From contig JABHTG010000052.1 in assembly GCA_018697205.1 (NCBI GenBank), positions 1-42,577 on the forward strand: a stretch of 42,577 nucleotides of DNA. Reading direction: 5' to 3'. Positions 8,445-17,539 of this stretch are shown here, piece after piece. The number at the start of each line of letters is the position of its first letter. Position 1 is the stretch's first letter. The notes under the pieces are model-generated. The model had not been told where the DNA came from. It ran no database searches and saw nothing but the letters and a program-made list of their open reading frames with translations. A program made the position numbers and the translations under genes. Source of the stretch: Nitrospina sp. GTDB taxonomy: Bacteria; Nitrospinota; Nitrospinia; Nitrospinales; VA-1.

Positions 8445-9134
8445 TTAAGTTACGTTATTTTTTTGTTGCCGCTTTAACCTTTGAATCATTGGAGAAATGT
8501 TATCGTAGCCTAACGGATATCCTATTTCATCAAAGGTCGCCTTTGCCTCTTCGAATGACCCTAATGCCTTATAAATCTGCTCCATTTTTAAAAAATAATG
8601 CCCCTGTGCTTCATAAATTTTTGCTTTGTCAATATGTGGTTTGGCATCTCTAACTTTCACACTGGCCTTACCGAACCATTCTCCAGCTTTACCGAATTCA
8701 GAGTACTCCATATAAAGTTCACCCATTTTTTTCATCGCCCGCGCTTCTCCTATTTTGTTCTGCAATTCTTGGTGGTATCCAGCTGCGGCTATGTAGGCAT
8801 TTTTTGCTTCTTTTAAATTACGGGAGAACTTATAAGTATCGCCAATTGACTCATACGTTCGCGCGGCACGTTTAAAGTTTTTTCGCTTCTCAAATAGTGC
8901 AATGGCTTTCTTATAATTTTCTATGGCTTGGTCAAATTCGTGATAAAAAAAATTTTGGGAAGCCGTTTGGATAAATCGATCACCTTTGTCCTCAGCATCA
9001 ATCGGTGGAGCAATTGCCAGATTTGGTTCTTTATAAAAAAATTTATCCAGACCAACCCTGAACAATAAACCAAAAACGACTACCAAAGCAACTATGAGGG
9101 GGGTTTTAGCTCTTGGGTTTAATTTTTTTGACAT
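8445..9134 (-). CDS. membrane-anchored TPR-repeat protein
   Basis: This 229-aa protein has a basic N-terminus and one transmembrane segment (about residues 12-28, PLIVALVVVFGLLFRVGL). Three to four tetratricopeptide-like helix pairs follow over residues 50-210, for example FYHEFDQAIENYKKAIALFE, an AARTYESIGDTYKFSRNLKE unit, and ARAMKKMGELYMEYSEFGKA. TPR arrays bind partner proteins, so this is probably a scaffold facing the periplasm or cytoplasm. It is the last gene of a minus-strand run after the GHMP kinase (55-base gap) and may share its transcript. The partner is unknown. AGAG lies five bases before the ATG. Divergent C-terminal TPRs make the repeat count approximate. Confidence 0.8.
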   Translation of the reverse strand: MSKKLNPRAKTPLIVALVVVFGLLFRVGLDKFFYKEPNLAIAPPIDAEDKGDRFIQTASQNFFYHEFDQAIENYKKAIALFEKRKNFKRAARTYESIGDTYKFSRNLKEAKNAYIAAAGYHQELQNKIGEARAMKKMGELYMEYSEFGKAGEWFGKASVKVRDAKPHIDKAKIYEAQGHYFLKMEQIYKALGSFEEAKATFDEIGYPLGYDNISPMIQRLKRQQKNNVT

Positions 9135-9189
9135 AACGCTCTTAGACTATAGAAAAAAAAATTTACGAGCTAACTAGATTCGAGAGGAC

Positions 9190-10185
9190 TTAGGTTATCT
9201 GCACACGAAGTCCTCTCTGAACAAAATGAAATGGAATTACTTTACCGCTAAGACCTGTTAACTCAGAAACAACTGTCTCTCTTTTGCTAGGTGGCACCAT
9301 GAATGCAATACACCCTCCTCCACCTGCACCACATACCTTGGCAGCCTGTGCTCCTTTTTTTATTGCTCCTGCTATCAGCTTATCTATATGAGGAGTACTA
9401 ATGGTTGGAGCTAGTGCTTTTCGTGCCTTCCACTCACGAGCAAACAAAGCAGAAACTTTTTTTATATTACCTGAGGTCAATTCTTTGTCCATTTCTCTTG
9501 CTATCTGTGCTATTTTATTCAGCTTTTCAGTAACTACTTGGTCCCCATCTAAAACCCTCTTCATGACTTTCCAGTTGTTAATACCTGATCGTCTAGGTTT
9601 TCCCGTATAACACAAAACTATACTCTTACTAAGTTCGTCTAAGCAAACTGGTAAGGCAATAGAGTCAACTCCATCAAATCCTGGCCGCACAGAACGAACA
9701 CCTCCATACAATGGAGGGAAATAATCCTGCCAACCGGTAGGGACAGAAATAACTTGTGTCTCAATATTCATCGCTGCCTCCAGCATCTGCCTTTTACTGA
9801 GACCCTTTTTCGTAAATGCGTTAAGCGCACCGTGCAAAGCTATATTCAAAGCTGACGACCCACCAATCCCAGAACCAGGCGGCGCCTCGCTTGAGGTTAC
9901 AATACTTAATCCTTTTTTTGGCCGATAGTATTTCAGTGTTTTAAAAATTAGGTCTAAAGGGTGTCTTTCGGGTAAAGATGCAACCGAGTCGAATTTGGCC
10001 TGACAGGAAAGGTCCTTCGATTCGACAAAAACTTTACGGTCACTTCTCGGAGTTAATTCGACGGTAGCATAAAGATTAATAGCCGCATTGAGTGTTGGAG
10101 GATTTTCAAATCGAAGGTAGAGAGGCCATATATCCAAGGTCCCCCCAGCCAAATCAATTCTAGTAGGCGCAGTACTTTTAATCAT
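9190..10185 (-). CDS. GHMP-family sugar kinase (heptose-kinase-like)
   Basis: This is an ATP-dependent small-molecule kinase of the GHMP superfamily. All three family motifs are present: an N-terminal substrate loop APTRIDLAGGTLDIWP, the ATP loop PPGSGIGGSSA (about 102-112) and the C-terminal CGAGGGGCIAFM. The RIDLAGGTLD start resembles D-glycero-D-manno-heptose 7-phosphate kinases and other sugar-1-kinases more than homoserine or mevalonate kinase. Other heptose-pathway genes (gmhA, gmhB, hldE) are not nearby, so the substrate is not fixed. The ATG at 10185 is used. An in-frame TTG at 10194 would add three residues, and neither start has a strong ribosome-binding site. It sits between the MlaC-like gene and the TPR gene on the same strand, which would suit an envelope or lipopolysaccharide role. 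Confidence 0.82.
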   Translation of the reverse strand: MIKSTAPTRIDLAGGTLDIWPLYLRFENPPTLNAAINLYATVELTPRSDRKVFVESKDLSCQAKFDSVASLPERHPLDLIFKTLKYYRPKKGLSIVTSSEAPPGSGIGGSSALNIALHGALNAFTKKGLSKRQMLEAAMNIETQVISVPTGWQDYFPPLYGGVRSVRPGFDGVDSIALPVCLDELSKSIVLCYTGKPRRSGINNWKVMKRVLDGDQVVTEKLNKIAQIAREMDKELTSGNIKKVSALFAREWKARKALAPTISTPHIDKLIAGAIKKGAQAAKVCGAGGGGCIAFMVPPSKRETVVSELTGLSGKVIPFHFVQRGLRVQIT

Positions 10186-10309
10186 AGCGATCAAATTTAG
10201 GACGCCTGAAAGGAAGTCTTTAAGAGTACATGTGGATTAGAAAAATTACTTACCCTGAAAGAAAAATAATCTAACATTATCACTAGGATGACTAGTTATT
10301 TATCTACTA

Positions 10310-10942
10310 CTATGATTTTTCTGGTCCAGTGGACCCTTGCTCTAACTCAGCTATTTTAGCTGTCAACTTTTCAACCAAGATCTCGTAGGAATCATTGCGT
10401 ATAATTTTCGTGAACTGTGAGCGATAGTTACGGATCATGCTGACGCCTTCAATGACAAAATCATATACTTGCCAATCACCATCCGTTTGGATAAGTTTGT
10501 AATCAACCCCCACTGTACTACTTTGACGAACTACCTCAGTTTTCACAAGGGCATATTCCCCTTTGACCACTTCACCAACGTAATTTATTTTTTCATCTCT
10601 ATAAGCCTCAAGCTTACTTGCGTAAGAATTTTCAAGTAAAGATTTAAATAATGAAATGAATTCCTGACGCTCCTGATCTGAACGTGAATTCCAGTTTTTA
10701 GCAAGTGAACGTATCACCATTTGGCGATAATCAAATCGCTCATCAATGGCCTTTCGCAAAGCTTCTCTTCGACCTTTTTGGTCTTTCTTAAAGTTTTCAT
10801 CTTTGACAATTGATATCACTTTGTCGATGGTGCTTTTCAATTTTCCTGTGATTTCTGAATCCCCAAAACAGACAGAACCTATTACCAAACTTGCAATCAT
10901 GCAGACTATAAAACAGTATATGAAAAACGGTTTTTGTTTCAT
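10310..10942 (-). CDS. MlaC/Ttg2D-family periplasmic lipid-binding protein
   Basis: The protein has 210 aa with an N-terminal signal peptide (MKQKPFFIYCFIVCMIASL, cleavage near CFG-DS). The mature part shows the MlaC/Ttg2D/HpnM pattern: an N-terminal helical region with RREALRKAIDERFDYRQM, then FISLFKSLLENSYASKLEAY, and a C-terminal sheet with YKLIQTDGDWQVYDFVIEGV and a terminal helix. These proteins carry phospholipids or hopanoids between membranes. The usual mlaEFD permease and ATPase genes are not in the window. Instead an RND transporter lies directly upstream on the same strand (161-base gap), as in hpnM/hpnN-type pairs. Lipid trafficking is likely; the exact cargo is unknown. Confidence 0.87.
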   Translation of the reverse strand: MKQKPFFIYCFIVCMIASLVIGSVCFGDSEITGKLKSTIDKVISIVKDENFKKDQKGRREALRKAIDERFDYRQMVIRSLAKNWNSRSDQERQEFISLFKSLLENSYASKLEAYRDEKINYVGEVVKGEYALVKTEVVRQSSTVGVDYKLIQTDGDWQVYDFVIEGVSMIRNYRSQFTKIIRNDSYEILVEKLTAKIAELEQGSTGPEKS

Positions 10943-11103
10943 TTGAGATTAAAAGCCTCCAACTTCTAAAGGGTAAGTATTTGTTCTAGCCTATGAATGC
11001 ATAACTTTATCAAATACAAAGAGCTCTATCAAGAGCTCACAGCTAAGTTGAGGCATTAAAATTGTATATATTTAATATGATTGGATTTAAAAATTTTCTT
11101 AAG

Positions 11104-13605
11104 TTATTTAATTTCTGGACCAAGGGGCTTAAAAACTACAATTAACAAAGGTAATAAAGTTAAATTACTTAAAAGAGCCACAGCCATTGCAATTCCAGTA
11201 AGAAAACCAAAGTATATTGTGGGAATAAAGTTTGACAAGGTTAAGACGGAAAAACCAACGGTGACAGTAATGGAGGTATAGTAAATTGCTCGACCAATAC
11301 TTCTATGACAAATAAGCACTCCCTCTCTATAGTTTGAATTATTCGAAAATTCGCGTTTAAACCTATGAACATAGTGAATGGCAGCATCTACTGCAATACC
11401 GATTGTGATCGCTGCGATGGTAATTGTCATCATATCTAGTGGTATCTTCAACCAACCCATCAGTCCAAGAATAGTACCTGCTGAAAGAATATTGGGAACT
11501 ATTGCCAACATAGCTAAGCCAATACTCTGAAATAAAAACACAAACATAAATAGGATTGCAAAAAATACCGCTCCAAGCGTCAAGATCTGTGATTGGTAAA
11601 GACTGCGCAACATATTATTATATAAAACTGCCATGCCGGTGAAATGTATCCTCTCCTCAGCAATTTTTAATTTATCTACCAAATGCCGCTTTATCTTTTC
11701 TATCAATTCTCCCCGATTTAATGTCGGGTTTGTTTCCTCTATGCGGAGTGTAATTCGGACCTGGTTTGCATCAGCGGACAAATACGGATTAAGAAATGTT
11801 TTTTTTGCCTCTTTTGGGAAAAGTTTTCTATACAATGCTAAATCATAGTCATCTGGAACCCGACCATCGTTTAGCAACCTAACCATCTTTAAAGTTGTTG
11901 CGATAGAGAGCACTTTCCCTACCTGTGGATAGGTTTCAAGATAATCGTGAATTTTTTCAACCTCTAAAAGTTTTTCTGAATTAAACCAATAGTTTTCCTC
12001 TTCATATTCTTCAACCTCGCCAAATGGATCATCGGAGTCGTCTGTTTCCAGCCTATCTTTTTTAACTTCTTGCAAATAATTAAAAAAATCTTTTTCGGCA
12101 TCAATAATGATACTTAATGGCGTAGTTCCGCCAAGTTGAGTATCGATAACACTCATTCCCTGATAAATTTCTGTATCTTTTTTAAAATAGTCAATAAACC
12201 GATTATCTACCTGCAATTGAAATATCCCCGAAATACTCATTAAAGCAAGGCTTCCTGATATAAAAAAAATCTTCTTTTTATTATCAAGAGTAAACAATCC
12301 GATACTACCTGTTAGGCGTTTTGTTGTATCGTGACCAGACACTGCTTCCTTCGGGTTCATCAACTTTAAAAGTGATGGAAAAAGAATGAAAGATAGAATA
12401 AATGCCAAAGTAATCCCAATAGTCATTATCCATCCAAAATCAATCACGGGACGTATCCCGCTAATCATCAGGGAAATGAAAGCTACAATAGTTGTAATTG
12501 CAGTATAAAAACAGGGTTGAAACATGAGTCTAGTGGTTGAAGAAACCAATTCCTCTTGAGTCATATTCGGGTTCTCGGCATACAACTCTCCATATCTAAC
12601 GATCAGGTGAATCGTAAGTGCGATAGTGACAATAGTAAGAATAGAAATAAAATTAGAAGATATAACCGTTACTTTCCAGTCTAACCAACCGAGATAGCCC
12701 ATCATTATCCAAGCCGAAGAAACACAGCAAAGCAATGGGAGAACAACCCATCTAATTTTTCTAAAAAAGAACCACATCGAAATAACCATGAGGCAAAACA
12801 CCCCAATGCTAAATACAAAAAGATCACTTGCTATCAAATCGACCATATCAGATGTAATCATAGGCAAACCGCCCAAAAATATTTTTGCCTGATTCTGATG
12901 ATTTTTCAGAATAGAGCGAACTTTTTTTATTTCCTTTCCTTGAATTTCCTGAATATGTGTAAGATGCTTTTTGTATTCAAGAGAAACTTCGTATAGCTTT
13001 GTTTCTTCTTCAGAAGTTAAGGATCCTTGGGCTCTCTTTTTCTCTCTTAAATTATTCCTTATATCCATAAGAGAGTAGTATTTTTCATCTCTCTTGTAGA
13101 TTGCTAGTAAAGAAGTAGTTTTGCCGTCGAGACTAACTAGTAACTTTTTATAAATTGGGCTAGTCGTTAACTCCTTATAGGCCAATTTCTTATCCAATCC
13201 AGGAGTTTCCAAAGTCGTCTTGTTGCTTTCTAAATCTGATATTTTAATCCTTGGGCTATCGAATAAGGGAACATCCAAAATACTTATAACCGATTCAATT
13301 CTTTCTAACTTAGAGAGCTCTTCTTTTAGTTCTCGCAAGCCATCCAAAGATTGTTTTGATAGTAGTTCCCCAAAGGGAGCATAAGTAATAATCAGAAAAT
13401 CTTCTGTCCCGTAGGCCTTGTTTATTGTTCGGTAATAACGAAGATCTCTATCGTTTTCAAGAATCAAAGAGTCAGCAGATGCATCTAGTCTAAAATCTTT
13501 CACGTAAAGCCCAGATATCCCTAAAATCAAAACAATCAATACGAGCCATGCTTTGGGATGAGCTAAAACAAGTTTGTTGTAAAGATCAAATAATATTGAT
13601 TTCAT
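11104..13605 (-). CDS. RND/MMPL-superfamily transporter, 833 aa
   Basis: This inner-membrane exporter has the two-fold RND layout. It has an N-terminal helix (WLVLIVLILGISGLYVKDF), a periplasmic loop starting with the typical DASADSLILENDRD, five or six helices around residues 255-420, a second single helix near residue 450, a second large periplasmic loop including a very acidic patch (DDSDDPFGEVEEYEEENYW), and a second helix block to the C-terminus. The size and the DASADSL signature match MMPL/HpnN-like lipid or hydrophobic-compound exporters rather than AcrB-type drug pumps, and no membrane-fusion or TolC gene adjoins. It heads a minus-strand run leading to the MlaC-like gene, so a joint lipid-transport role is plausible. 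The ATG at 13605 begins a sound signal-anchor. Confidence 0.88.
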   Translation of the reverse strand: MKSILFDLYNKLVLAHPKAWLVLIVLILGISGLYVKDFRLDASADSLILENDRDLRYYRTINKAYGTEDFLIITYAPFGELLSKQSLDGLRELKEELSKLERIESVISILDVPLFDSPRIKISDLESNKTTLETPGLDKKLAYKELTTSPIYKKLLVSLDGKTTSLLAIYKRDEKYYSLMDIRNNLREKKRAQGSLTSEEETKLYEVSLEYKKHLTHIQEIQGKEIKKVRSILKNHQNQAKIFLGGLPMITSDMVDLIASDLFVFSIGVFCLMVISMWFFFRKIRWVVLPLLCCVSSAWIMMGYLGWLDWKVTVISSNFISILTIVTIALTIHLIVRYGELYAENPNMTQEELVSSTTRLMFQPCFYTAITTIVAFISLMISGIRPVIDFGWIMTIGITLAFILSFILFPSLLKLMNPKEAVSGHDTTKRLTGSIGLFTLDNKKKIFFISGSLALMSISGIFQLQVDNRFIDYFKKDTEIYQGMSVIDTQLGGTTPLSIIIDAEKDFFNYLQEVKKDRLETDDSDDPFGEVEEYEEENYWFNSEKLLEVEKIHDYLETYPQVGKVLSIATTLKMVRLLNDGRVPDDYDLALYRKLFPKEAKKTFLNPYLSADANQVRITLRIEETNPTLNRGELIEKIKRHLVDKLKIAEERIHFTGMAVLYNNMLRSLYQSQILTLGAVFFAILFMFVFLFQSIGLAMLAIVPNILSAGTILGLMGWLKIPLDMMTITIAAITIGIAVDAAIHYVHRFKREFSNNSNYREGVLICHRSIGRAIYYTSITVTVGFSVLTLSNFIPTIYFGFLTGIAMAVALLSNLTLLPLLIVVFKPLGPEIK

Positions 13606-13980
13606 AACTAGCGAGATAAAATCTTATTGGGACATGCGATTAAAACGGTACAAAAAAAGTGACTGTATAATCGAATAATGCTGCAAAATGAGAGGGTTGT
13701 GAAATTGTTCAATAAACGCGCAGAAATTACCACGAAACCAAACATGAGTCAACATAAGCTCTAGCTTAAAAAATAAATAAATTACTGATTTTATTAAATT
13801 TAATAAGATCCAACTGAAGTTTTGGTTTGTTTTAATACTTGGTAGGACCTTCCCTATTGTCTATTGTTCACAATGAGTGGCAATAAATAAGTTAGTGATT
13901 TTGAAGAAAATATTTTTAAATTAAATTGACCTAATTATTTCAATGTCTTATAATAGACGTACTATTATATTAAGGTCTAG
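13606..13980. other. 375-base divergent intergenic region
   Basis: This A+T-rich spacer lies between the RND transporter (minus) and the lipoprotein pair (plus). It contains a strong sigma-70 type promoter near its right end (reported separately). I see no RNA gene and no credible small coding region in the rest. Confidence 0.5.
13926..13954 (+). promoter_or_regulatory. sigma-70 promoter for the lipoprotein pair
   Basis: TTGACC (13926-13931) and TATAAT (13949-13954) are separated by exactly 17 bases. The ATG of the lipoprotein gene is 26 bases after the -10. This is the best-matching promoter I found in the window. Confidence 0.7.
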
Positions 13981-14943
13981 ATGCCAAACAATCCGATCAA
14001 AAGATTTAAATATTTAGCTACGGCAACATTCGCTGTTTTTATTTTTACGGGATGCGGCAAAGTAGATGTTGATATTTTTCAAGAGACCGGCAAAAGTTGG
14101 GATTACCCCAAAACCGTAGCAATAGTTCCTTTCTCTTACGATTTAAAAATTAAAAAAATTAACAATACTCATTCAATTCTACGCAAAACTTTTTTTAATT
14201 ACTTCAGTTACTTGGGATACAACGATATACCACTTAATACAGTCGATTTAAAATTAGCCCCTATAATACAAAGTGGTACCAGTATTAATAATGTTCCCAA
14301 CGCCCAATTGATGAAAATTCTTGAGGTTGATGCGATTATCCGAGGAAAAATCATCAACGCCACTAACTTCACCGCTGGAATTTATGCTGAGACCAGTATC
14401 GAAGCAAAATTAGAAATGGTTGACTTACGATCAAATAAGGTGATGTGGGACACCCAACATTTAGAACTTGACAGTTCGGGCATTGCCACCCCTTCTCTAG
14501 TAGATATGATAGAAGATCAGGCCGCTAACTCCGAGGTGGATTTAGCCTACCATAAAATTGCTGAGTCCTTTGCGCTGAAAGTGCTTGCAAAAATCCCTGA
14601 TCCCGCGAGTTTACGTTATAACAAAATTAATCTCCCCCATATTGAATCTGTTGAAGCAAATATCAGAGGAAATAACGAATTACAACCAAATGACCTTGTC
14701 TATGTAACTATGGAAGGGGAACCTGCCCTACTTGGTCACTTTGATATAGGAAGTTTCAAAACACGAATACCAATGAAGGAAGTCTCACCGGGTCTCTATA
14801 CCGGAAGCTATCGTATTAAAAAAGGTGATCTAATTGATGGGGCCCTAATTATTACAAGCTTATCAGATAATAAAGGTCTAACCGCTAAGAAGTTCTATAA
14901 AAAAGCACTAGCCACCAAAGCAACTGAAGCAACAATGGAGTAG
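13981..14943 (+). CDS. GNA1162/DUF799-like lipoprotein
   Basis: The protein has 320 aa with a lipoprotein signal peptide: a basic start, a hydrophobic stretch and lipobox FTGC with the lipidated Cys at 25. The mature N-terminal two thirds resemble the GNA1162/DUF799 putative lipoproteins (TVAIVPF near the start, then AQLMKILEVDAIIRGKI and a strand pair ending VMWDTQHLEL). The last 100 residues form a separate beta-rich part (ELQPNDLVYVTMEGEP to GLYTGSYRIKKGD) that resembles an immunoglobulin-like or adhesion-associated sandwich. AAGG lies before the ATG. The next lipoprotein gene follows after three bases, so the two are an operon. The function is unknown; an outer-membrane or curli-like export accessory role is possible. 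Confidence 0.78.
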   Translation: MPNNPIKRFKYLATATFAVFIFTGCGKVDVDIFQETGKSWDYPKTVAIVPFSYDLKIKKINNTHSILRKTFFNYFSYLGYNDIPLNTVDLKLAPIIQSGTSINNVPNAQLMKILEVDAIIRGKIINATNFTAGIYAETSIEAKLEMVDLRSNKVMWDTQHLELDSSGIATPSLVDMIEDQAANSEVDLAYHKIAESFALKVLAKIPDPASLRYNKINLPHIESVEANIRGNNELQPNDLVYVTMEGEPALLGHFDIGSFKTRIPMKEVSPGLYTGSYRIKKGDLIDGALIITSLSDNKGLTAKKFYKKALATKATEATME

Positions 14944-14946
14944 AGA

Positions 14947-16200
14947 ATGCGCGATAATTTAAAAACTAATTTCTGCCAACTTAAACCACTCTTTAGACAA
15001 ATGGTTAAAGTCATATTTGTTTTAATACTAACTTCAACCTTCACATCCTGCAGTACTAGCTTACAGTCCAAGGTTGCAGGAAACTTAAATCAATTCTCTA
15101 AGCAACACACAGTGGCGATTCTTCCAGTAGAGATTATAAAAAAAGACCAAAAAGAAACAGCTAGAATGCTGCGCCAAGGCCTTTACGCTCATCTCAAAGA
15201 ATCTAACTTTAACATTCTCGAGCGCTATGTAGTAGATGGTCTTCTTAAACAGCACGATCTAAACAATCCTGCAGATTTTCTCAAAATAAACCCAATGCGT
15301 TTCGCCGAGATCCTTGGTGCTGATGCTGTATTGATTAGCCGAGTTAATAGAATGGAACGCTCTTACCTTGTCGTCCATTCTTCGATAGAAATCGGAGTCT
15401 CTGCACAATTAGTCGACACGCGGACAGGTGAAATTTTATGGCGCGCAGAACAAACCGAACAGGATTACCAAGGACTAGCGAAGATTCCGACTGGCATTTC
15501 ATCTGCTATTTTAGGACCAATCCGATTTGTAACCAATAAGCTCAACTTACGCCGCATTACATCGAAGCTGGTGACTAAGCTGACCGCAACCGTTAAAAAC
15601 CCAAAGGACGCCGACAAAAAAGAAACTTTTGAAGAACCCCTAATTGCATCATCAACAACACGAGACCTCCAAAAAATCAAAACTGCCAACGACCTTAAAG
15701 CTGAGTGGCGTGAAGATTCTGATACTTTCACTAAAGTTCCCTTTTTATCTAAAGCTCAAAAAAATATTCGAGAAAAACCAGCCTCCGCTCGGCAACAATT
15801 CATTCCAGAAACTGAGGAAATAGACCCCAACCATATCAACTGGATACCAAGAAAAACGGTTCTACAAAAAGCAGTCCTAGGCTCAGAGACAACAAAAATG
15901 AACCCAACGAGTATTTTTACTACAACCTCAGCAACCCCTACCCAAGTTCAAAGTAAACAAGCCCAATACACAATCCAGGTGGGTGCCTTCAAAACAGAAT
16001 CAAACGCCAATCAAATGGTCAGAGGCTTATTAAAAAAAGGGTACCAAGCCCACGTCACACCTGACACAAAAAATGCCGAAACTATATTTAAAATTCACAT
16101 GGATGAATTTGGTAATAAAAAACAAGCTAAAAAAGTTTCTAAAAAATTCAACTCTAAAGAAAACCTCTCAAGCTTTGTCACTACCATTGATTTAAACTAA
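14947..16200 (+). CDS. GNA1162-like lipoprotein with C-terminal SPOR domain
   Basis: The protein has 417 aa. A lipobox-like TSC at 33-35 follows a hydrophobic run. The n-region is long if the first ATG is used; an internal ATG at 15001 would give a normal signal peptide. However, GGAG at the end of the previous gene lies six bases before the first ATG, favouring 14947. Residues 50-190 resemble the upstream lipoprotein (HTVAILPVEI, RFAEILGADAVLISRVNRME, LVDTRTGEILWRAE), so the pair are distant paralogues. A low-complexity Thr/Lys/Pro linker leads to a SPOR domain at 338-417 (YTIQVGAFKTESNANQMV). SPOR domains bind denuded peptidoglycan at division sites. A lipoprotein tethering the outer membrane to septal peptidoglycan is the simplest reading. 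Confidence 0.8.
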   Translation: MRDNLKTNFCQLKPLFRQMVKVIFVLILTSTFTSCSTSLQSKVAGNLNQFSKQHTVAILPVEIIKKDQKETARMLRQGLYAHLKESNFNILERYVVDGLLKQHDLNNPADFLKINPMRFAEILGADAVLISRVNRMERSYLVVHSSIEIGVSAQLVDTRTGEILWRAEQTEQDYQGLAKIPTGISSAILGPIRFVTNKLNLRRITSKLVTKLTATVKNPKDADKKETFEEPLIASSTTRDLQKIKTANDLKAEWREDSDTFTKVPFLSKAQKNIREKPASARQQFIPETEEIDPNHINWIPRKTVLQKAVLGSETTKMNPTSIFTTTSATPTQVQSKQAQYTIQVGAFKTESNANQMVRGLLKKGYQAHVTPDTKNAETIFKIHMDEFGNKKQAKKVSKKFNSKENLSSFVTTIDLN

Positions 16201-16254
16201 CACTCAAGACTCTTTTTTTAACTCATAACCTACAACTTTATTCACCTGACGCTC

Positions 16255-17391
16255 CTATTTAAAAAAGTTATCTAGCAAATCAAAAAAGCGGTCGGTTTCA
16301 CTAAATCCATTATAGTAGTGTGGCGAAAGACGAACTAGTCCATCGCGAACTGTTAAAGAGACATCGTTCTCGAGCATATAATTTAAAAATCGTTGTGGGT
16401 CAGCTTTCAATTCATAGGATATAATCCCTGATCTTTCCTTACGAATCTTCGAATTTAATATTTTAAATCCGCGTTTTTGTAGACCTTCCATAATATAATC
16501 CCCTTGCAACAATACACCGGATTGAATCGAATCAATACCTGTTTCCTCCAAAAGGTCAAGTGCTGCACCGAATGCGTAGATGCTCATAGTATTAAAACTC
16601 CCTTCCTCAAATCGCTTAGCATCTGGCCGAAAGGTAAAATCATAATTCATAAAATCCCATGCATTCACTACGCTATCCCACCCAACCGTAACTGGATAAA
16701 TTTTTTCTAGCACGTTTTTTGAAATATAAAACCCCCCTAACCCTTCAACACTCATCATCCATTTATGCCCATCAGCAGAAAGAAAATCTATGTTATCGCG
16801 TTTCACATCCATTTTTAAAACTCCCAAACTCTGGATGGCATCGACGCAAAATAAAATTTTTCTTTCTCTACAAAATGTACCGATTCGATTCAAATCGTTT
16901 CTAAAGCCACTATTACACTCAACGGAGCTAACTGATACAATTCGTGTTCGGTTATCTGTTTGCGCAATCAAATCATCGAACTCTACACGACCATCTTTCG
17001 ACTTCATCATGCGGGTCTCTACTCCGAAACGTTTTAAGTTCCACCATGGGTAAACGTTGGCAGGAAACTCAATGTCCGGAATCACTACATTATCCCCGGG
17101 ACTCCAATCTAACCCATTGGCAACAATAGAAATTCCTTCCGAAGTATTTTTAACAAATGCGACTTCATCAATATCTCCATTTATCAACTGGGAAAATTTC
17201 CCACGTGTTCTCTCCACTTCCTCCATCCATTTCTTATAATTTTTTGTTCCATTCTCACAAGCATCACTAGTGAATTTATTTACTGCATCACAAACCCTTC
17301 TAGGTAATGGTGAGACCTTAGCATGATCAAAAAAAATCCGGTTTGCCTTGACCGGAAACTCATGTCGCAACTTTATTTCTTGGAGATCCAT
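16255..17391 (-). CDS. class V aminotransferase (cysteine desulfurase-like)
   Basis: This PLP-dependent fold-type I enzyme has 378 aa. Asp184 (CVDAIQSLG) should pair with the PLP ring nitrogen and Lys210 (SADGHKWMM) should form the Schiff base. VKNTSEGISIVANGL is the phosphate-cup segment, and RFEEGSFNTMSIYAFGAAL is typical of the SufS/NifS-like and isopenicillin-epimerase-like branch. No active-site Cys loop like that of true SufS/IscS is evident in the C-terminal domain, and no suf or isc gene is adjacent, so I do not call it a desulfurase. The substrate is unknown. The gene is isolated between convergent and divergent neighbours, and its ATG has no clear ribosome-binding site. Confidence 0.85.
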   Translation of the reverse strand: MDLQEIKLRHEFPVKANRIFFDHAKVSPLPRRVCDAVNKFTSDACENGTKNYKKWMEEVERTRGKFSQLINGDIDEVAFVKNTSEGISIVANGLDWSPGDNVVIPDIEFPANVYPWWNLKRFGVETRMMKSKDGRVEFDDLIAQTDNRTRIVSVSSVECNSGFRNDLNRIGTFCRERKILFCVDAIQSLGVLKMDVKRDNIDFLSADGHKWMMSVEGLGGFYISKNVLEKIYPVTVGWDSVVNAWDFMNYDFTFRPDAKRFEEGSFNTMSIYAFGAALDLLEETGIDSIQSGVLLQGDYIMEGLQKRGFKILNSKIRKERSGIISYELKADPQRFLNYMLENDVSLTVRDGLVRLSPHYYNGFSETDRFFDLLDNFFK

Positions 17392-17539
17392 AAATTAGGA
17401 AAAGATTAGGTAAAGGGTGAAAATTTTTACAATAAATAAATAGAAAGTGAAAATCAACAATATCTAGAAGCCTCTTTGAAGCAACAATAAAAAAATTTGT
17501 ATAGTTCTTCCACGCCTAACGTATATACTATTTAGAGAC

